Assembly: GCA_014529385.2 (NCBI GenBank)
Contig: CM043960.1
Span: 36,966,781 to 37,030,780, forward strand
DNA: 64,000 bases
Direction of reading: 5' to 3'
Source: Adiantum capillus-veneris
Lineage: Eukaryota; Streptophyta; Polypodiopsida; Polypodiales; Pteridaceae
A program made the translations under genes and the position numbers. Positions 11,394 to 24,240 of the stretch are shown in pieces. Position 1 is the first letter of the stretch; each line of letters opens with the position of its first letter. The notes under the pieces are model-generated. The model made no database searches and had not been told where the DNA came from. It saw nothing but the letters and a program-made list of their open reading frames with translations.

Positions 11394-12411
11394 GCAAAGG
11401 ATTTTCAGAGGGTGCTCTCAAAGCACGTGTCCAAAGTGGTAAGAGGAGGTGAGTTTCTCTCCTAGCGATGTTCACCATGTGGCCACTAGCGCACCATGCA
11501 AACAATGTACCTAACACCATCATTATTAGATCTCGGTCCATCACCTAGACATCACCGTCAATGATGTGGATGTATTACTTAGGGACAGAAATTCAAAATT
11601 TCCAACCAATTTGGAGGGATGCCTTGAAGGAAACCAACTAAATTTTGGAGGAGTTTATTGCAAAAATAGATGCCAGTCGTTTGAAAGAATAGAGAGTGAT
11701 AACTTTGCTTGCTACTTCGATGAGTGAGATTAATAGAGCAAAATGCTACAGGATCTTCACAAATCGCACACTCAATCTCTTGTTAGCAAAGGATACTATT
11801 TTTGCCTCCAACTATGTGCTAAATCCTACTTTTACGCATTTGATGCTGCCGAAGGTGTGTAGGGTAAGAGTACCAATAAAAAGACATGCCCCTTCTTAGG
11901 ACCCGTCCCTCCCCCAAAAATTATAACTAAAGTGCTCCCATTGTGAGACAACCTAGAGCGCATAACTCCGTGGTTATAGTAGCTAGGGATAACATCCTCA
12001 TCGTTCGATTGCCTGTTCAAGACTTGTTGCCGCATTTGATCCTAAACTCCCCCTTGGTAGTTTTCCCACTAGCATGCATTTTTTTTTACACGCAAATACA
12101 AAAACTTGCTCGATCTTTATCGTCCGACAGGTGCTCGGGATGGCATTTTTGCTACAAGTAGAGCTTGCACAGGGCTTTCGGCCGAATTCCTTCGAGCGCC
12201 AAACAAACCAAGAAATTACTTGCAATTTCTTGCCCAATTGGGCATGTCTACCCGGTTTCTTTACCCTACGTTCCACATCAAAAAAATTGTTCACAACAAT
12301 TGCTTCATGTGCACAATGCACACCCTTTGATGAGCTCATACCAAATTACTTTAGGCGGCAAAAATTCCCACGCAGGGGGACTTTGGGGGATGACATAGAG
12401 ACCCTTTAAGG

Positions 12412-13480
12412 TTGTTCATACTTAACCCTTGCCTTCCCATGATGTTAGAAATTCCTTTCTCTTCTTCTTCTCCTCTCTTGCTCGCATGCACAACATTTCA
12501 CCAGAGGTGGCCTATGATGAGTGGACCGAGAGAGACAAGGCCTTCCATGACATGCATAAAAAGGAGGGGGAGAGAGACAAGGCCTTCCATGACATGCATA
12601 AGGAGGAGGAGGCTCACCTACGGAGATTATGGCTATGGGAGGGTAGACCACTTGCCCAGGTCTACTGGGATTCTGGCGAGTGGTATTGGCCCCATCACGA
12701 TGTAGGCAGAGCCGATCTTTCTTTTTTTGCTTATACTATGCGCAGCACCCGTGTTTCTCTGATAGACAAACAGTCAGCACAATGCACTCGCCTGAGGATG
12801 TGGATACATGCTGGTTTAGACCACTTATTCTTGCGGCAGTGCTTTTGATCGCCTATCGGATCTGCTATTTTCTTTGGGTGATAGCCCACTCGGGGCTTGC
12901 AATAGGTGTGTGGTCCAATAGTATGGGCCATGACCCATTGTGCAAGAGATGTTAATAGCAGCCAGAGAGGATTAGTCACTGCTTGTGGTCAGGCCCTGCC
13001 TCTGTGGAGATATGGAGAGCAGTTAGTCTTCTCTTGAGCCATGAAGGAGTTCAGTATGGTTCTCACCTGGGGTTCAATTTCCTGGCTACATCCAACACCA
13101 GGGCCTCATTATTTCTTTTTGAGTTGTGACTCGGACCCTGTTTACATGCTGACACCATCTGGCTACATGAGAGGTAGCATGAGTATGATGCGACCCTTGG
13201 CGCGAGATGCAGATATCGGACCCAGAGACGGGATTTTCTCCACCATTGTTAGTATTGCACTTCGGAATGTGTGGCACACCAGATGCTACTATGGTCTGCG
13301 CGCCACCCCTTTCACAGCAGTGGAGATCCTCTTTTCCACTTGGATAGATCTGATTCACACTCTTCGTAGTCAGTGGAGTGCAGTAGCAAGTCCCTCACGG
13401 TCAGCTGGTGAGAGACGACATGGTTTGATTCGGCGATGGGCGCACACTACCCTCTTCCTCTCTATGAGGGGAGGATAGAT
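12412..13480 (+). pseudogene. LINE-like C-terminal region with zf-RVT finger
   Basis: At about 12928-13010 the plus strand reads PLCKRC, two stops, then QPERISHCLWSGPASVEIWR. This is the Cys-Cys...His-Cys pattern of the zf-RVT finger that follows RNase H in plant LINE ORF2. Further on, 13233-13365 reads FSTIVSIALRNVWHTRCYYG, then LRATPFTAVEILFSTW, like the terminal LWxIWxxRC segment of the same proteins. The reverse transcriptase and endonuclease parts are not recognised, so this is a 3' piece. 5' truncation is the normal fate of LINE insertions. Confidence is limited because no YADD box is seen. Confidence 0.5.
12529..12612 (+). repeat. 42-bp in-frame tandem duplication
   Basis: AGAGACAAGGCCTTCCATGA begins at 12531 and again at 12573 (period 42). 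In the frame 12429-12848 this gives ERDKAFHDMHKK then ERDKAFHDMHKE. The period is a multiple of three, so the frame is kept. Confidence 0.85.
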
Positions 13481-13499
13481 TACAACGCGTAGTGGTTTA

Positions 13500-16400
13500 T
13501 CCTGCACTCCTCTCACCAACCACCTTGAACCTGTTTAGCTCATAGCCCCTTTCACTCAGTCAGTACACCCTTGAGGCAGGCTATATTCTCTTAGCACCTT
13601 CTATGTGTGTCCATGCCTCTCTATAGCTATTCTCCACATAGAAGTGTCGATTCTTCTAGGATCAAGAGCTCCTTGCTTGTCTCCTAGTGCATCTCGGACT
13701 TGCTTGAATTGTGTGCTTGCTAATCATGATGCTTAATGAATGCTTAATCAAATGATACAGGCATGCCAACTTTTCCCTCATGAAGCTGCATTAAGTAAAC
13801 GGTTTCCTCAAGCTTCGATGACTCTCAACCCTCTCCCTCCCCTGTGACCATCTACTGTTCTTCTCGGTTTTGCCCTTGCGAGCTTCTTACATCTCAAAAA
13901 CTCATTGTTGTTGAGCGAGTTGGGTATGTATTTCTAATCGTTTTTTGTGTTTTCTTCTTCTTAGAGGATTTTCAAAGATTATGCTAGCCCTATGTTGTAT
14001 GTGCAGCCTTGGGTATTGGCTCATTCTTAGCGAGTTGGCCATCTCTCAATCATCTCCCTCCTCCTCGAGCATCTTTACTCTCAAAAACTTGAGCAAGCCA
14101 GATCTACATGCCTGATGGTTTTCTATGTTTTCTTATTTCTTGGTGGATTTGCAAAGCTCATGACGTCTCTTTGTTGTATGTGTAGCCCCAAGTGTCAGCA
14201 CTTTCCTATGAGAATGAGCATTGAATGTTGCTTGTCTGCACAAAGTCCGCATGTAAAGATGCCTTACCCTATGTCTGATTTGGCAGTAGAGTTCTGTACT
14301 CATGGTTAATTGAGCTAATCTTGCTGCAAGAAGTTGAATCTCCTCTTGCTCTCTCGCCATTTGAGCTTGGTAGATTATTGCAAGGAACATCAAGTTCATC
14401 TTGTGCATCTACTTAGCAACAAATTTTTTTCCTTCTTTGCATGGGCCTCTTTGGCATCAATGCACGGTGGCATGACAACACCACTAGTCGAAAACTTATT
14501 GGTGAATTTTACCACATGATTCATGTCTGTATTAATTGCTTCATCTGTCAATCAAATTAACCATCTCCATTATCAATCTTTTTCTAGTTATAGTGTTGGT
14601 CGTCTCTTTTGGCGAGCTCAGTTTTATTACATTTAGTTTCATTCAATGTGTGTGAATCTAGTATGCACTCAATAAGCTTAGTCTTTTGTTCATATCCTTT
14701 TGCATGCGATTGACCGACACCAAATCATGAGACCACATGCTCACACACACAATTTGCATTCTCTCTTTTTGTGATGTAAGCGTTCACTTGTTTTGGCGTC
14801 ACACAGGGTGGCTGCACATCCCTTGCTACATTACGGAAAGAAGATAGATCAAGTCGTGAATGGATAAGAAGAGCATGATAAGGAGTTGAATTTGCTTTTA
14901 TGGATGCGCTAAAAAGCCACTATGCAGAGGAATAGTCAGTTGGTGGGATACACATTGATATGTGCAATAGGGGCTCACTTGAGAATGACACATCCCTAGG
15001 GATATGGGAGCTCATTGGTATGTAGGCATGCCAAATGTGCTTCCCTCACAAAGGCAAAAAAAAGTTGTACATGAGCTTCATGTTTTCTCTAGGAGCGTGT
15101 TGATTGCTGGATATGTCCAACATGGCTGTGGCCAAGAAGCTTTGGGCTCTTCTCAGTCGATGTGAATTGGATGCCTTTTTAATGCAATCAAGGCCTATGG
15201 CATCATGCAAGTATGTCTGGTAAGTTGTGTCTTGGAGTGCACTAATTGAAAAATATGACCATGCCCAACACACGGTGTGGCTATTTTTAGATGCAAAGTG
15301 AGGGCCTCTCATCCAAGTGCGGTTACCTATGCTTGCACCTTGAAGGGTTGTGGCATTTAGCAAGACATAGACATGGGTAACAGAATTTGTGATGAGATTG
15401 CTAGTCAATATTTGTTGGAGAAGCTTTTATAACGGCCTACTGGTTTAATTCTTTTGTAATGCTTTTCATTATTTCTAGGCTTCATCATTGCTGAATCTAC
15501 ATTTATGACGCAATTGCAGGGCTAGGCTTCATTATATTATGGCTCAGTCTACTTTGCTTTTGCAGAGCAAGGATAGAAATACAGTTGGCAGAGCTTCATA
15601 TGAGGTTGCTTATTTGTGCATAAATTTGTATTATTTTGGGCTTCTTGGATAAGATGTGCCCAATTGTATTATGTATAGGAGCACATAATTGTGATAACTT
15701 TCTTGACTCTCTTATAGTAAGTGTTTGGTGAATAGGACATCATCATGAATTATGCATATACATGCTCTAGTCTTTCAAAGATATTCCAAGTTTTCTTGGA
15801 ATTATTTTATCTTAGTTTTACAATTTTTCCAACAGATTTCTAGTTTATGTATTACAAAGCTCTTCTATTTCAAACTTAGAGATTGAATGTGGTTTGAAGT
15901 TACATGCGGTTTCTTGTCTTTTTTCATAGTCACTTTTCCATGTCTGATTCGCATTCGCATGTGCCATATGTGGTACCTTCATGAGAGCATAAAAGTTCTT
16001 CATGAGTACCTTTTTGGAATGTTGTCTTGTACTTATATTCGATGGAATAATTGTGACTTATCAAGCTTTTTCAGGATAACTTATCCTTTGTAGGACTGGA
16101 AAGTGAGTAAAGAGTTGATGATGGTTAACATGAATGATTTTGATTTTTTTTTGAAGTTGGCATATGGTAACATAAATAGTGAGGATTTTTCTATGTAAGC
16201 AATTTTTTTCATTTGAGACAATAGGAGGTTACATAGGGTTTTATAAAACAGGCCTCTAACGCATGTGATATGTATGACTTATCCATAGTGGACACCTCGG
16301 GGGAAGTGAGAAAAGGGGAAAATGAGAGGAAGTTTTTGTGTTTCAAAATCATAGCTTCCGAAAAGAGTCTTCCCTCAAACTTGTGAGTCAATAGCTACAA

Positions 16401-16930
16401 AGATACATACAAGAACTAACATTGTATTGTATCAATCACTTTTTTGTGTAATTATAGTTCATTTGTTGAGGGATGAAAGCTATAAAGAGCTTGTATAGAT
16501 GCAAATTTACACGGGGAACCTACACCATTTTATAACCATGTTTTTTTGAGTAGTTTAGATGGGTCCAAATTGGACGAGTAGCTAGAGTGCACGTTGAACG
16601 GGTACATAGTTTAAAAGTCAAATTAAGACACATTGAGAGTACATCTAGTTATCAACAAAAGTGGTTCTTTTGTACGTTGCCAATCACTATGCTTCTCTTT
16701 CACTAGTTTTACTCAGTTAGATCATGTGAAACTTAAATTTTGAATCTAAGATAGGGGTATAATAGTTTTTTGCATTGATTATCGTATAAGCGTAGAAAGG
16801 GGGGCCATCTTCTCTAATAAGAGTCATATATAGGGGGTTTATCAAAGTTGTCCGGTCGTCAAGTGGTGTCCCATTTTGTATATAGAGTGAATCCCTCGGG
16901 GTACTAGTAGCATGCACTCCATAATGCTTA
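13500..16930. other. Spacer without recognised genes
   Basis: I see only short open frames, homopolymer runs and T-rich stretches. No paired repeats or protein motifs. Confidence 0.4.
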
Positions 16931-16939
16931 GTGGGATTT

Positions 16940-17250
16940 ATTCTAGTTTTTTTAGCAACATACACTCCATGCTAAATACCTTATGGTCCATGCTTATTAA
17001 CATTTATTACATGCTCAATAGCATACACTACTCCATTATAACTAGCATATATGGGTTGTGTTAACTAGGACATGAGCCATGCTATGCCATGCTAACTAGC
17101 ATCTAGGCAACGCTAAGAAGCACACTCTCCCAGTTAAGAACCATACACTATACTCTAAGGGCCAAATCATAAGTGCTGACTAGCATATATTTCATGTTGT
17201 TAGCATATTACCCATGCAGTGTAGCATGTATATGTAAATGTAAGCATATC
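16940..17250. repeat. Degenerate TATGCTAGTTAGCAT-type array (first block)
   Basis: CATGCT, GCATA and TAGC words recur roughly every 15-35 bp, as in CATGCTAAATACC, CATGCTTATTAACA, ACATGCTCAATAGCATACAC and TAACTAGCATATA. The same word family fills 22.2-22.7 kb and 24.2-25.1 kb. Most units are near-palindromic. Confidence 0.55.
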
Positions 17251-18003
17251 TTTATGCATATGCGGTGCTTGGATCATGTTGTGCATTGAGTTGATTATCT
17301 AAAGGTTGAGTTCTTTTGGAGATTCAAAGTCTATCCAGTGAAAAATTCAATTGCATGCTTATGAGTATTTGATGTCTTTTTTTGTCAATTGAAGGATAGA
17401 TTTACATTTTGTTGTGAGTGTCATATGCAAAGGTATATCTTGAAAGATGGACTCAATCACATAAATCCCCATAATTATGGGCTCCATGGATGTGAATATT
17501 GATGCATTTGTTCGATGTGTGCTAGAGCTAGTTCCTGCAGTACATGTTCATCTGTAGGACACACTTTCATTGGCATCTCTCAATTGTGGGAGTCAAGAGT
17601 CTGTCTAAAGAAATAGGAGGAACCCTTCCATAATAGAAAGTGCTTGATGGGGCAATGCCAAAATTGTGGTGTCCAAAATCTCGTTTGCATCCTCTAGAGA
17701 CAAGAAAGAGAGGGTTTATCATGACGAAAAAAACAAGAGAAAGAGGCAAGATCTTCTAAACAAGAAAATGCAAAATTGGGAGTTTCTTACCCTGTTAAAA
17801 TCCAAGCTCAACATGTTCATTACTCACAATCATGTTGCCCATTGGGAATCACAACAATTAAAAGAATGCAACTAGAGCTCCTTTGATGTTGTGGTTGTTT
17901 CTATGGTTAACTTCTTAGAGAACTATTCCTTCAAAGAGTAGAATGAAATCTAGTTTATTCATTAGAATTCAACACAAGTAACCATACTTGTTCACATAAC
18001 TTA

Positions 18004-18362
18004 TATTAGGAAGGCGGGCAACATCATCAAAACTATCCAATTCTTCAACTCAGACGATAGAGTCCATAATAACTTGTTGTGTGGCATTGCTTTATGTTTC
18101 ACTTTGAATGGCTGAATGAACAAGGCATAAAAATCAATCACATTGGGTATGGTATGACATTGTTGAACCATAGATGAAGGAATGCATGCCATTCTATTTT
18201 GTAACAATGTATTAGGAAGACGGGCAACATCATCAAAGCTATCCAATTCTCCATTTCAGATGATAGAGTCCGTAATAACTTGTTGTGCGACATTGCTTTA
18301 TTTTACACTTTGAATGGCTGAATGAACAAGGCATAACAATCAATCACATTGGGTCTAGTTTT
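18004..18362. repeat. Tandem duplication, period about 205 bp
   Basis: The segment starting ATTAGGAAGGCGGGCAACAT at 18004 recurs as ATTAGGAAGACGGGCAACAT at about 18209. Both continue through TCATCAAA..CTATCCAATTC to AACAAGGCATAA.AATCAATC with scattered substitutions. It lies downstream of the TNP2 remnant, in that gene's orientation, and may be part of the same element. Confidence 0.8.
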
Positions 18363-18599
18363 ATATCAAAGGCATGCATGCTATCTATTTTGTAACATGG
18401 AAAAGAAGAACATGAAGAGGCATGAGTTGTGGTGAAGAGAACACTCATGCATAAAGAGTTAAATGCGGATGGTGCTATCTTAAAGGTTTCCAGCAGTGTG
18501 GTTATTTATTGCATAGATAATCTATCAGAGGGGCACAAATGGTGGCAAAACAAAGAATCATTGCACATATTTTTTGGGAGGTGAAAGAAGGAGAGGTCC

Positions 18600-20400
18600 T
18601 TAAGGAGGTTAAAAAATTGTGAGCCTATCCCAAACTCTAGACATATGCACATTGTATGTGGTTATAGCCCTTGCAATTCTACCAGGTCAAAAACTATACC
18701 TTTGGCTTGCTTTTGTGATGCTTGTATGCATGGTTGTTGGAACATGTGCGCCAAAAAAGCACTTTGTCCAACCTGAGAGTACCATGTTTTGCAACCTTTG
18801 ACAATGTACAACATCCATAAAACCATGCTTCATATTTACATGCACCATTTTGTGCCAATCATGCCATACAATTGGTAGGAGCCTCTCTTCTTTGTTCGAG
18901 TGACAACACCCTTCAAAGACCGCATGTAACCTGTTGGGGTGTGAAATGATACACAACATCCATAAAATTGTGCTTCACTTTTAAATGCATCATTTTGTGC
19001 CAATCGTGCATTTTAAGGCCATACAATTTGTAGAACCCTCTCTTCTTTGTTCGATTGAAAGCACCCTTCAAAGATTGCATGTAATAGGTTGGGGTCTGAA
19101 ATGATGAAATCTCTCCCTTCACCAATTTGTCATTTTTCGCTTTCAATATTCAAGGTGCTTTTAGCAATACCAAATAGCCTCTTTTTCCCTGCCCTTGCCT
19201 TGTAGAAGGGTTTCTACCAATGGTCTACAAGTCCTCTTTGACATTCTTACATCCCTCTTCTTAACCAAATGATCCCAAATATTTTGCGTGACATTTTTGA
19301 AGATGTGCATGAGACCTAAAAAGATAACTAATCTTGAGGTGTGCCCAATAGGGGAGCCAAAAAAAATGGAGTACCTTTTCATCCCTAGGGGTGGATGGGT
19401 GTCAACAGCATGCTAGTATGCTTCCCAATCCCCCACCCTCCTTGAGTGTGGGGGCACTAATTGAGGATGGTTTGCAATGAGGGTATGATGGGGGTAGAAA
19501 GCAATGATGGGGGTAGAAAGCAATGATGGTTTTTGTACACCCTATTCTTGAAGTGCTCCATGTCATTTCGCACAAGTGAGGGGCCACACTTTGGACATGC
19601 ATGGTAACTAGATGTTTTCAAGTGTGCAATGTACAATGATAGAAATAACAAATTTGATAGGCAAAAAAAATGAAAGCTTGAAGGGATAAATTAGGGAAAT
19701 ATGTTCCATACAAATGAGAAAACCCACCAACACATTTTGAATATCTTGGATACTCACGCTCAATCCACGTCAAAATCCCATAAATATGTGCATCCAATCT
19801 CCCAATTGATGCAAACACGTCATGTATTTGGATCCCATGCCATGGCATTTTGAGTTCCTCTATTAGAGGCTTGAGGTACTCACATCCACGTTTTTCACTT
19901 TGTGGGGTTCAAGGATTAGAAGAGAAGTGCAACACAAACCCCTTTTTAATTTCCATCCATGGTGGGATATTTAGTTGACCACACCACTAGCCATGTGCTC
20001 CTCCATGAGGTAGATCTCATGCCAAAGAGATGGACACCATCTGTGCCAAGCTCGAGATGTAAGTTCTTGGAGTCTACCTTGAAGACGGGCCACATGTCTT
20101 CTATGCGCTGCCATGCTAGATGAGTCTGTCGAAATTCTCACCTTCCCACCTAATGATCGGTGTGTGTGGTGCCATGACATGAGCGTATAAATCTCCTTGC
20201 TTTGAAACATGTTTTGTATGCATGGTACGACACAAAAAAATGCATCAATACCTTTTGTGGTACTTCCTTTCCAATTGCGTCCTTTTTGTAGCACGATTCT
20301 CGATGCTTGGGAAAATGTGAGACATCCACATGTTCACCACAAAACAGGATGCAACCATTTATAGATGCATGAATGCAATCATAATCCAATCCAAGTGATG
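18600..20400 (-). pseudogene. CACTA/EnSpm transposase (TNP2-like), decayed
   Basis: TNP2 cuts and inserts CACTA DNA transposons. On the minus strand, family landmarks occur in order: CIHASINGCILFCGEHVD (about 20380-20327), YKKDAIGKEVPQKVL (about 20295-20250), the GPHKVKNVDV linker (about 19906-19875), MPWHGIQIHDVFASIGRLDA (19848-19789), YGILTWIEREYPRYSKC (about 19782-19732), YHACPKCGPSLVRNDMEHFK (about 19605-19546), LMHIFKNVTQNIWDHLVKKR (about 19310-19251) and LKMHDWHKMMH (about 19015-18983). The last two are the DPMHIFKNV and HDWHKML blocks of plant TNP2. At least five frame changes. No CACTA terminal inverted repeats were paired. Confidence 0.8.
18808..19094 (-). repeat. Tandem duplication inside the TNP2 remnant, period about 146 bp
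   Basis: CAACATCCATAAAACCATGC (18809) recurs as CAACATCCATAAAATTGTGC (18955). Both continue through ATTTTGTGCCAATC and CCCTCTCTTCTTTGTTCGA-like words to GTTGGGGT. As a result the HDWHKM motif is encoded twice, at 18983-19015 and at about 18861-18842. Confidence 0.85.
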
Positions 20401-21180
20401 TGGTAAGCTTCCTATCATGCTATCTTGACTTGGGAATTAAATTACCATTTGGCAATAGCTTTTTCATAAGTAAGGATCCTGGCAAAATTGCTTTAAATTA
20501 TTACTATGAAAATTCATAAAGGCCACTTACTATAGGAGGCTTGTGAAATTTGTGTAGCTCCAACCATACTTGGTTGGAAGGTCTAAAAGCTTTAAACATA
20601 CTCATAGGAGGGAGTATTGATATCCATCATACAGAGGTGTGCATCAACATAACGAGTTCTAGACTTGGAAGTGCTTCTTGGAAAACGGAAATATGAGCCA
20701 AGAAGAGTAGAAAAGGGCGATGGAACATAACACAAAAAATGATGAAGAAGAGTTTGAATGACTTTATGTTAATTAAAACTTGTTTCGGTTCAAGAGGAGG
20801 GTGAAGAAGACACAAGAAGTGGGGATGAAGAGGGTGCAGAATGTTTTGCAACTCAAGGGGAAGATTTGAGATGGATGCTAAATATTTTTATCCATTTCTC
20901 TTTTTTTGTTCAACCGCAAATACGATATTTATGTCATGTTTTTTCTACGATATTTATGTACATATGAACATTGTGTTTTCTTTTAAAAGTATATTAGAAC
21001 TCCTAAATTTATCTATCCAATTGTATTGACATGCTTGTTTCAAGGATGTGCACGTATGTTGGTATGCATACACAAGAAAAACCTAAGCGATTGGTTTCTT
21101 TGGCAGAGAGTTGCTTTTAGGAGTTCTTCTCGTAGAGGTAGCTCTCTAGTTTTTTAGAAAACCATCCACGTGGTTACAGG
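20401..21180. other. Spacer
   Basis: No protein family or paired repeat recognised. Confidence 0.4.
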
Positions 21181-21194
21181 CATTGCAAACTGAG

Positions 21195-21380
21195 CAATTA
21201 TATGTGCGGTTATACTTGCTGCAAAATCCAAGAGTACAATTTGTAGCTATATGCATGGTAAATTTCCGCACATATAGCCACACATGGAAAATTAAAAAAG
21301 GTTGGAAGGATTCACAGTTATATGTGTGGCTATGCTTGCGGCTAGAAACGTTCAATTTTCAAGCCACACATAGCAACAAG
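21195..21380. repeat. Clustered inverted copies of a TTATATGTGCGGTTATACTTGC word
   Basis: TTATATGTGCGGTTATACTT (about 21198) and TTATATGTGTGGCTATGCTT (about 21318) are direct copies. CCGCACATATAGCCACACAT (about 21268) and AAGCCACACATAGC (about 21360) are their inverse. Alternate orientation within 170 bp gives a foldable, MITE-like structure and explains open frames on both strands here. No flanking target duplication was identified. Confidence 0.55.
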
Positions 21381-22150
21381 CCAGTGGCCACAATCTTAGC
21401 CATGCTAGTAGTCATGCAAATCATTTCATGAACAAAAGTTTCCCCCTTTCGCCTACATAATTGGGAGTGCAACTATGAAGTTGACCTTAGTAGTGGACTG
21501 CATGTGCGTCTAACACAAAAAGAGAGAGGGAGGGTTGTGTCATGGTCATAGTGAGCTTGAAGCAAGATCAGCGGCCAAATCTTCAATTTGCAGTACCAGG
21601 AAACAAAGTTGGTCTGAGATTAAGGTGCACGGGATTGATATCAGACTAGAAGCTTCCCATGAGAAGAGGAGCAAGTTCTAGTGGCAACAAACTTTCACCT
21701 TGGAAGAGGGCTTCCTAGAGTCACGATAGATGGTTTTGGCAACATGCTCAGCTTGGTGCCCATGCTAGATTTCACATGATTAATGTGTGCTAGCAAGTCA
21801 AGGCCCTTGAGTGGTGTGCATACAAGTCAAGGCCCCTTAGTGGCTACTACGTTGATACAAGAAGAAAAGGATAGTCCGATGTGCCCGCAACTCAAGGGAG
21901 GAAAATCCATGGTGATAGCCAATGTAGCGATGATGGATAAGGAAAGGAGAAGTGAGGCCAAGTAGGAGTGTGGACGCGATTGCATGGATTTGCAGCCATG
22001 TGGAGCCTCATGTAGAGCAGGGAAGCGCAAGCGCACAGACTCCCAAATCGACATGGCTATGGAGAGTGAGAAGCTGAGAGAGAGGAGAGGATAAGGACTT
22101 GGTGGATAGGAAAAAGAAAGAGAGTTCATTTAGATTGGACTTCCACTATC
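21381..22150. other. Spacer with a short direct duplication
   Basis: CAAGTCAAGGCCCTTGAGTGG (21795) is followed by CAAGTCAAGGCCCCTTAGTGG (21831). Otherwise nothing recognised. Confidence 0.5.
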
Positions 22151-22700
22151 TTGGTTACACGGCCACTTTTCTTGTTACTAGAGCACCTATGCTACATATC
22201 ACTGCCTTTATGCTTCAAACAATTGCAATGATGCTACTAACACTGCCATTATTTTTAGTTAGCATTGTTATTATGCTAGGTAATTAGTGACATTGTGCTA
22301 CTTAATAGTGCCTCATAAGAAAATCAAAACTTTCACTATCATAGTTAGCAGTGTCATTGTGCTTTTGTTAGCATAGAAACCATGCTAAATATGCTAGCTA
22401 ACATTGCCATTACACTAGATACCATAGCTTAACTAGTTAGACTTCCATTATGCTTACATGCTAGCTAACATTGCCATTAACTAGGTACCAATGAATACAT
22501 GCTAGCTAATATTTTCATTGTGCTAGTTAAGAATGTCTATATGCTAGTTAAGATAATAGTGCTACCTAACAATGCCCATATGCCAGCAATACCATGACAT
22601 TGTAGTAGTTAATAATGCATGCTACCTAATGGTTCCTATAGCCAGCAAGACCATGCCATTTTTATTGCAAGCATGATGTTCTAATGTTTTCCACTTTGCT
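22150..22700. repeat. Degenerate GCTAGCTAACATTGCCAT-type array (second block)
   Basis: Words such as GCTAGCTAACATTGCCATT, CATGCTAGCTAA and GTGCTACCTAACAATGCC recur at spacings of about 30-60 bp. They share the GCTAGTTAGC core with the blocks at 16.9 and 24.2 kb but are joined here to ACATTGCCATT. Confidence 0.6.
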
Positions 22701-24240
22701 TGCCTTTTGTTATGGTGCATACAACACGCAGTTCATCAAGGAGAAGCCAATTTTTTCATGTGGGAAGGTGGAGTGCAAAAGGGTCCATGAGTTTAGGGAG
22801 GGACTCATGAGACAATAGGGGAAAGGACCACGATTTTTCCATAGATATTGCAAATCTAAATCCTACAAGAGAGAGGATGGATGTGACTAGAGATGGATTG
22901 GAGAAGAGGGTGCAAGAGCTAAATATTGATGTTGTAGAGGAGGAAAAGGTATAAGAGGAAGGAGAGGAGGAACCAAAGGGGGACAAAGGAATTCAAGAAG
23001 CAAAGCAACAACCAAAGGATCCTCTACTTAATGCAAACAAAGTTAAATTTGAGGCCTTGGGTGCCTTTAAAAGGCAAGATTATAACCCAGATGATTATGA
23101 TGTATGAGATGACTCCCCATTGGTCCATCTTAGAGGCCAACTTGCAAAGAATAATAGCCATTAGTACTTTGGTGGTTCAACTTCTGCCAAGAAATGAAAG
23201 GGCACTACAAGTATAAGAAAATCTTTATTGTGCTCACTCCCATATTCTGACCTACAAACTCCTAAATTATTAGCACTAGGTGTGCACTCACTCTTAGGCA
23301 TTCACCACTTTCATTTGTATCCAATTTCACTCATTTGTTAGCCTAATTTAGTCACAAGTTAACTTACATTTCTTTGCCATCTCATTGATTAGCTTTACTT
23401 CTCAGTTTCCTATTGGTGTAGCCTACCTTAGAATTCTCTGGATTCACCTTTTTCTTGTCCAACAATCCCCTATGAAGTAGGGTGTGATAGCCTTTGAGAA
23501 CACCTATGAAGGGTTCTTTTATTCTTGTAAGTATTGGATTGTAGCTTGAGGCCAATTTTATACCAATGACTCTTTGATTTTTGGGCTTGCAATTGTTAGT
23601 ATAATGCTTCGAGCACTTAGATAGGTGATGATTTTGCCTATACAAGCTTTAATAACAACCCACACCATTGTTGCTTGATTTTTACAAAGCTTATGACTAT
23701 GCCAAGACTGAGTTTGCAGGATTCATAACTAATAAGGTCATAAATTGGATTTGGAACGGGTTGTTGTATATTATCGTTTGCAGTATTCTATGGAGAACCT
23801 GATGTGTACACAAAGATGAAGAGAGCATGGAGGAGATTTCTTTTGCAACTATTGGGCATTAGACTATGCTATCAAGTGGATGTCCTTCAAATTTCCTATA
23901 ATCTTTTGTGACATTTTGACCGTCTAGTTCCAAGGCCTCTCTAGATACCACCTTGGAACACTGTGTAACTTTGACTCAAAACTTACTATATATTACATGA
24001 TTACTTAAGTGCACAATCAATTAAACTGTTTAGGATTTTTGTTACTATCTATGAATCGACATCTAAAAAGGGTGTCTGTAATTTTTGGTGTGGCTAGCTA
24101 AGTTACAAGCATATGTTTAATGAAGTGCACAAGAGCATCCATAGTTTTTGTAACTTGCTAGTGTTTTTGTAACTTGCTAGTTGCTTTTTGTTGAGAACCA
24201 TATGTTTTGGATCTGAATTTCTCATGTACTTTGTATTGGA
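22701..24240. other. Spacer
   Basis: No recognised gene. CACTACAAGTATAAGAAA at about 23203 resembles a CACTA terminus but has no partner. Confidence 0.4.

Noticed and set aside
23203-23220. CACTACAAGTATAAGAAA as a CACTA transposon terminus for the TNP2 remnant
   Set aside because: No inverted partner near 18 kb or beyond, and the orientation does not bound the minus-strand transposase.
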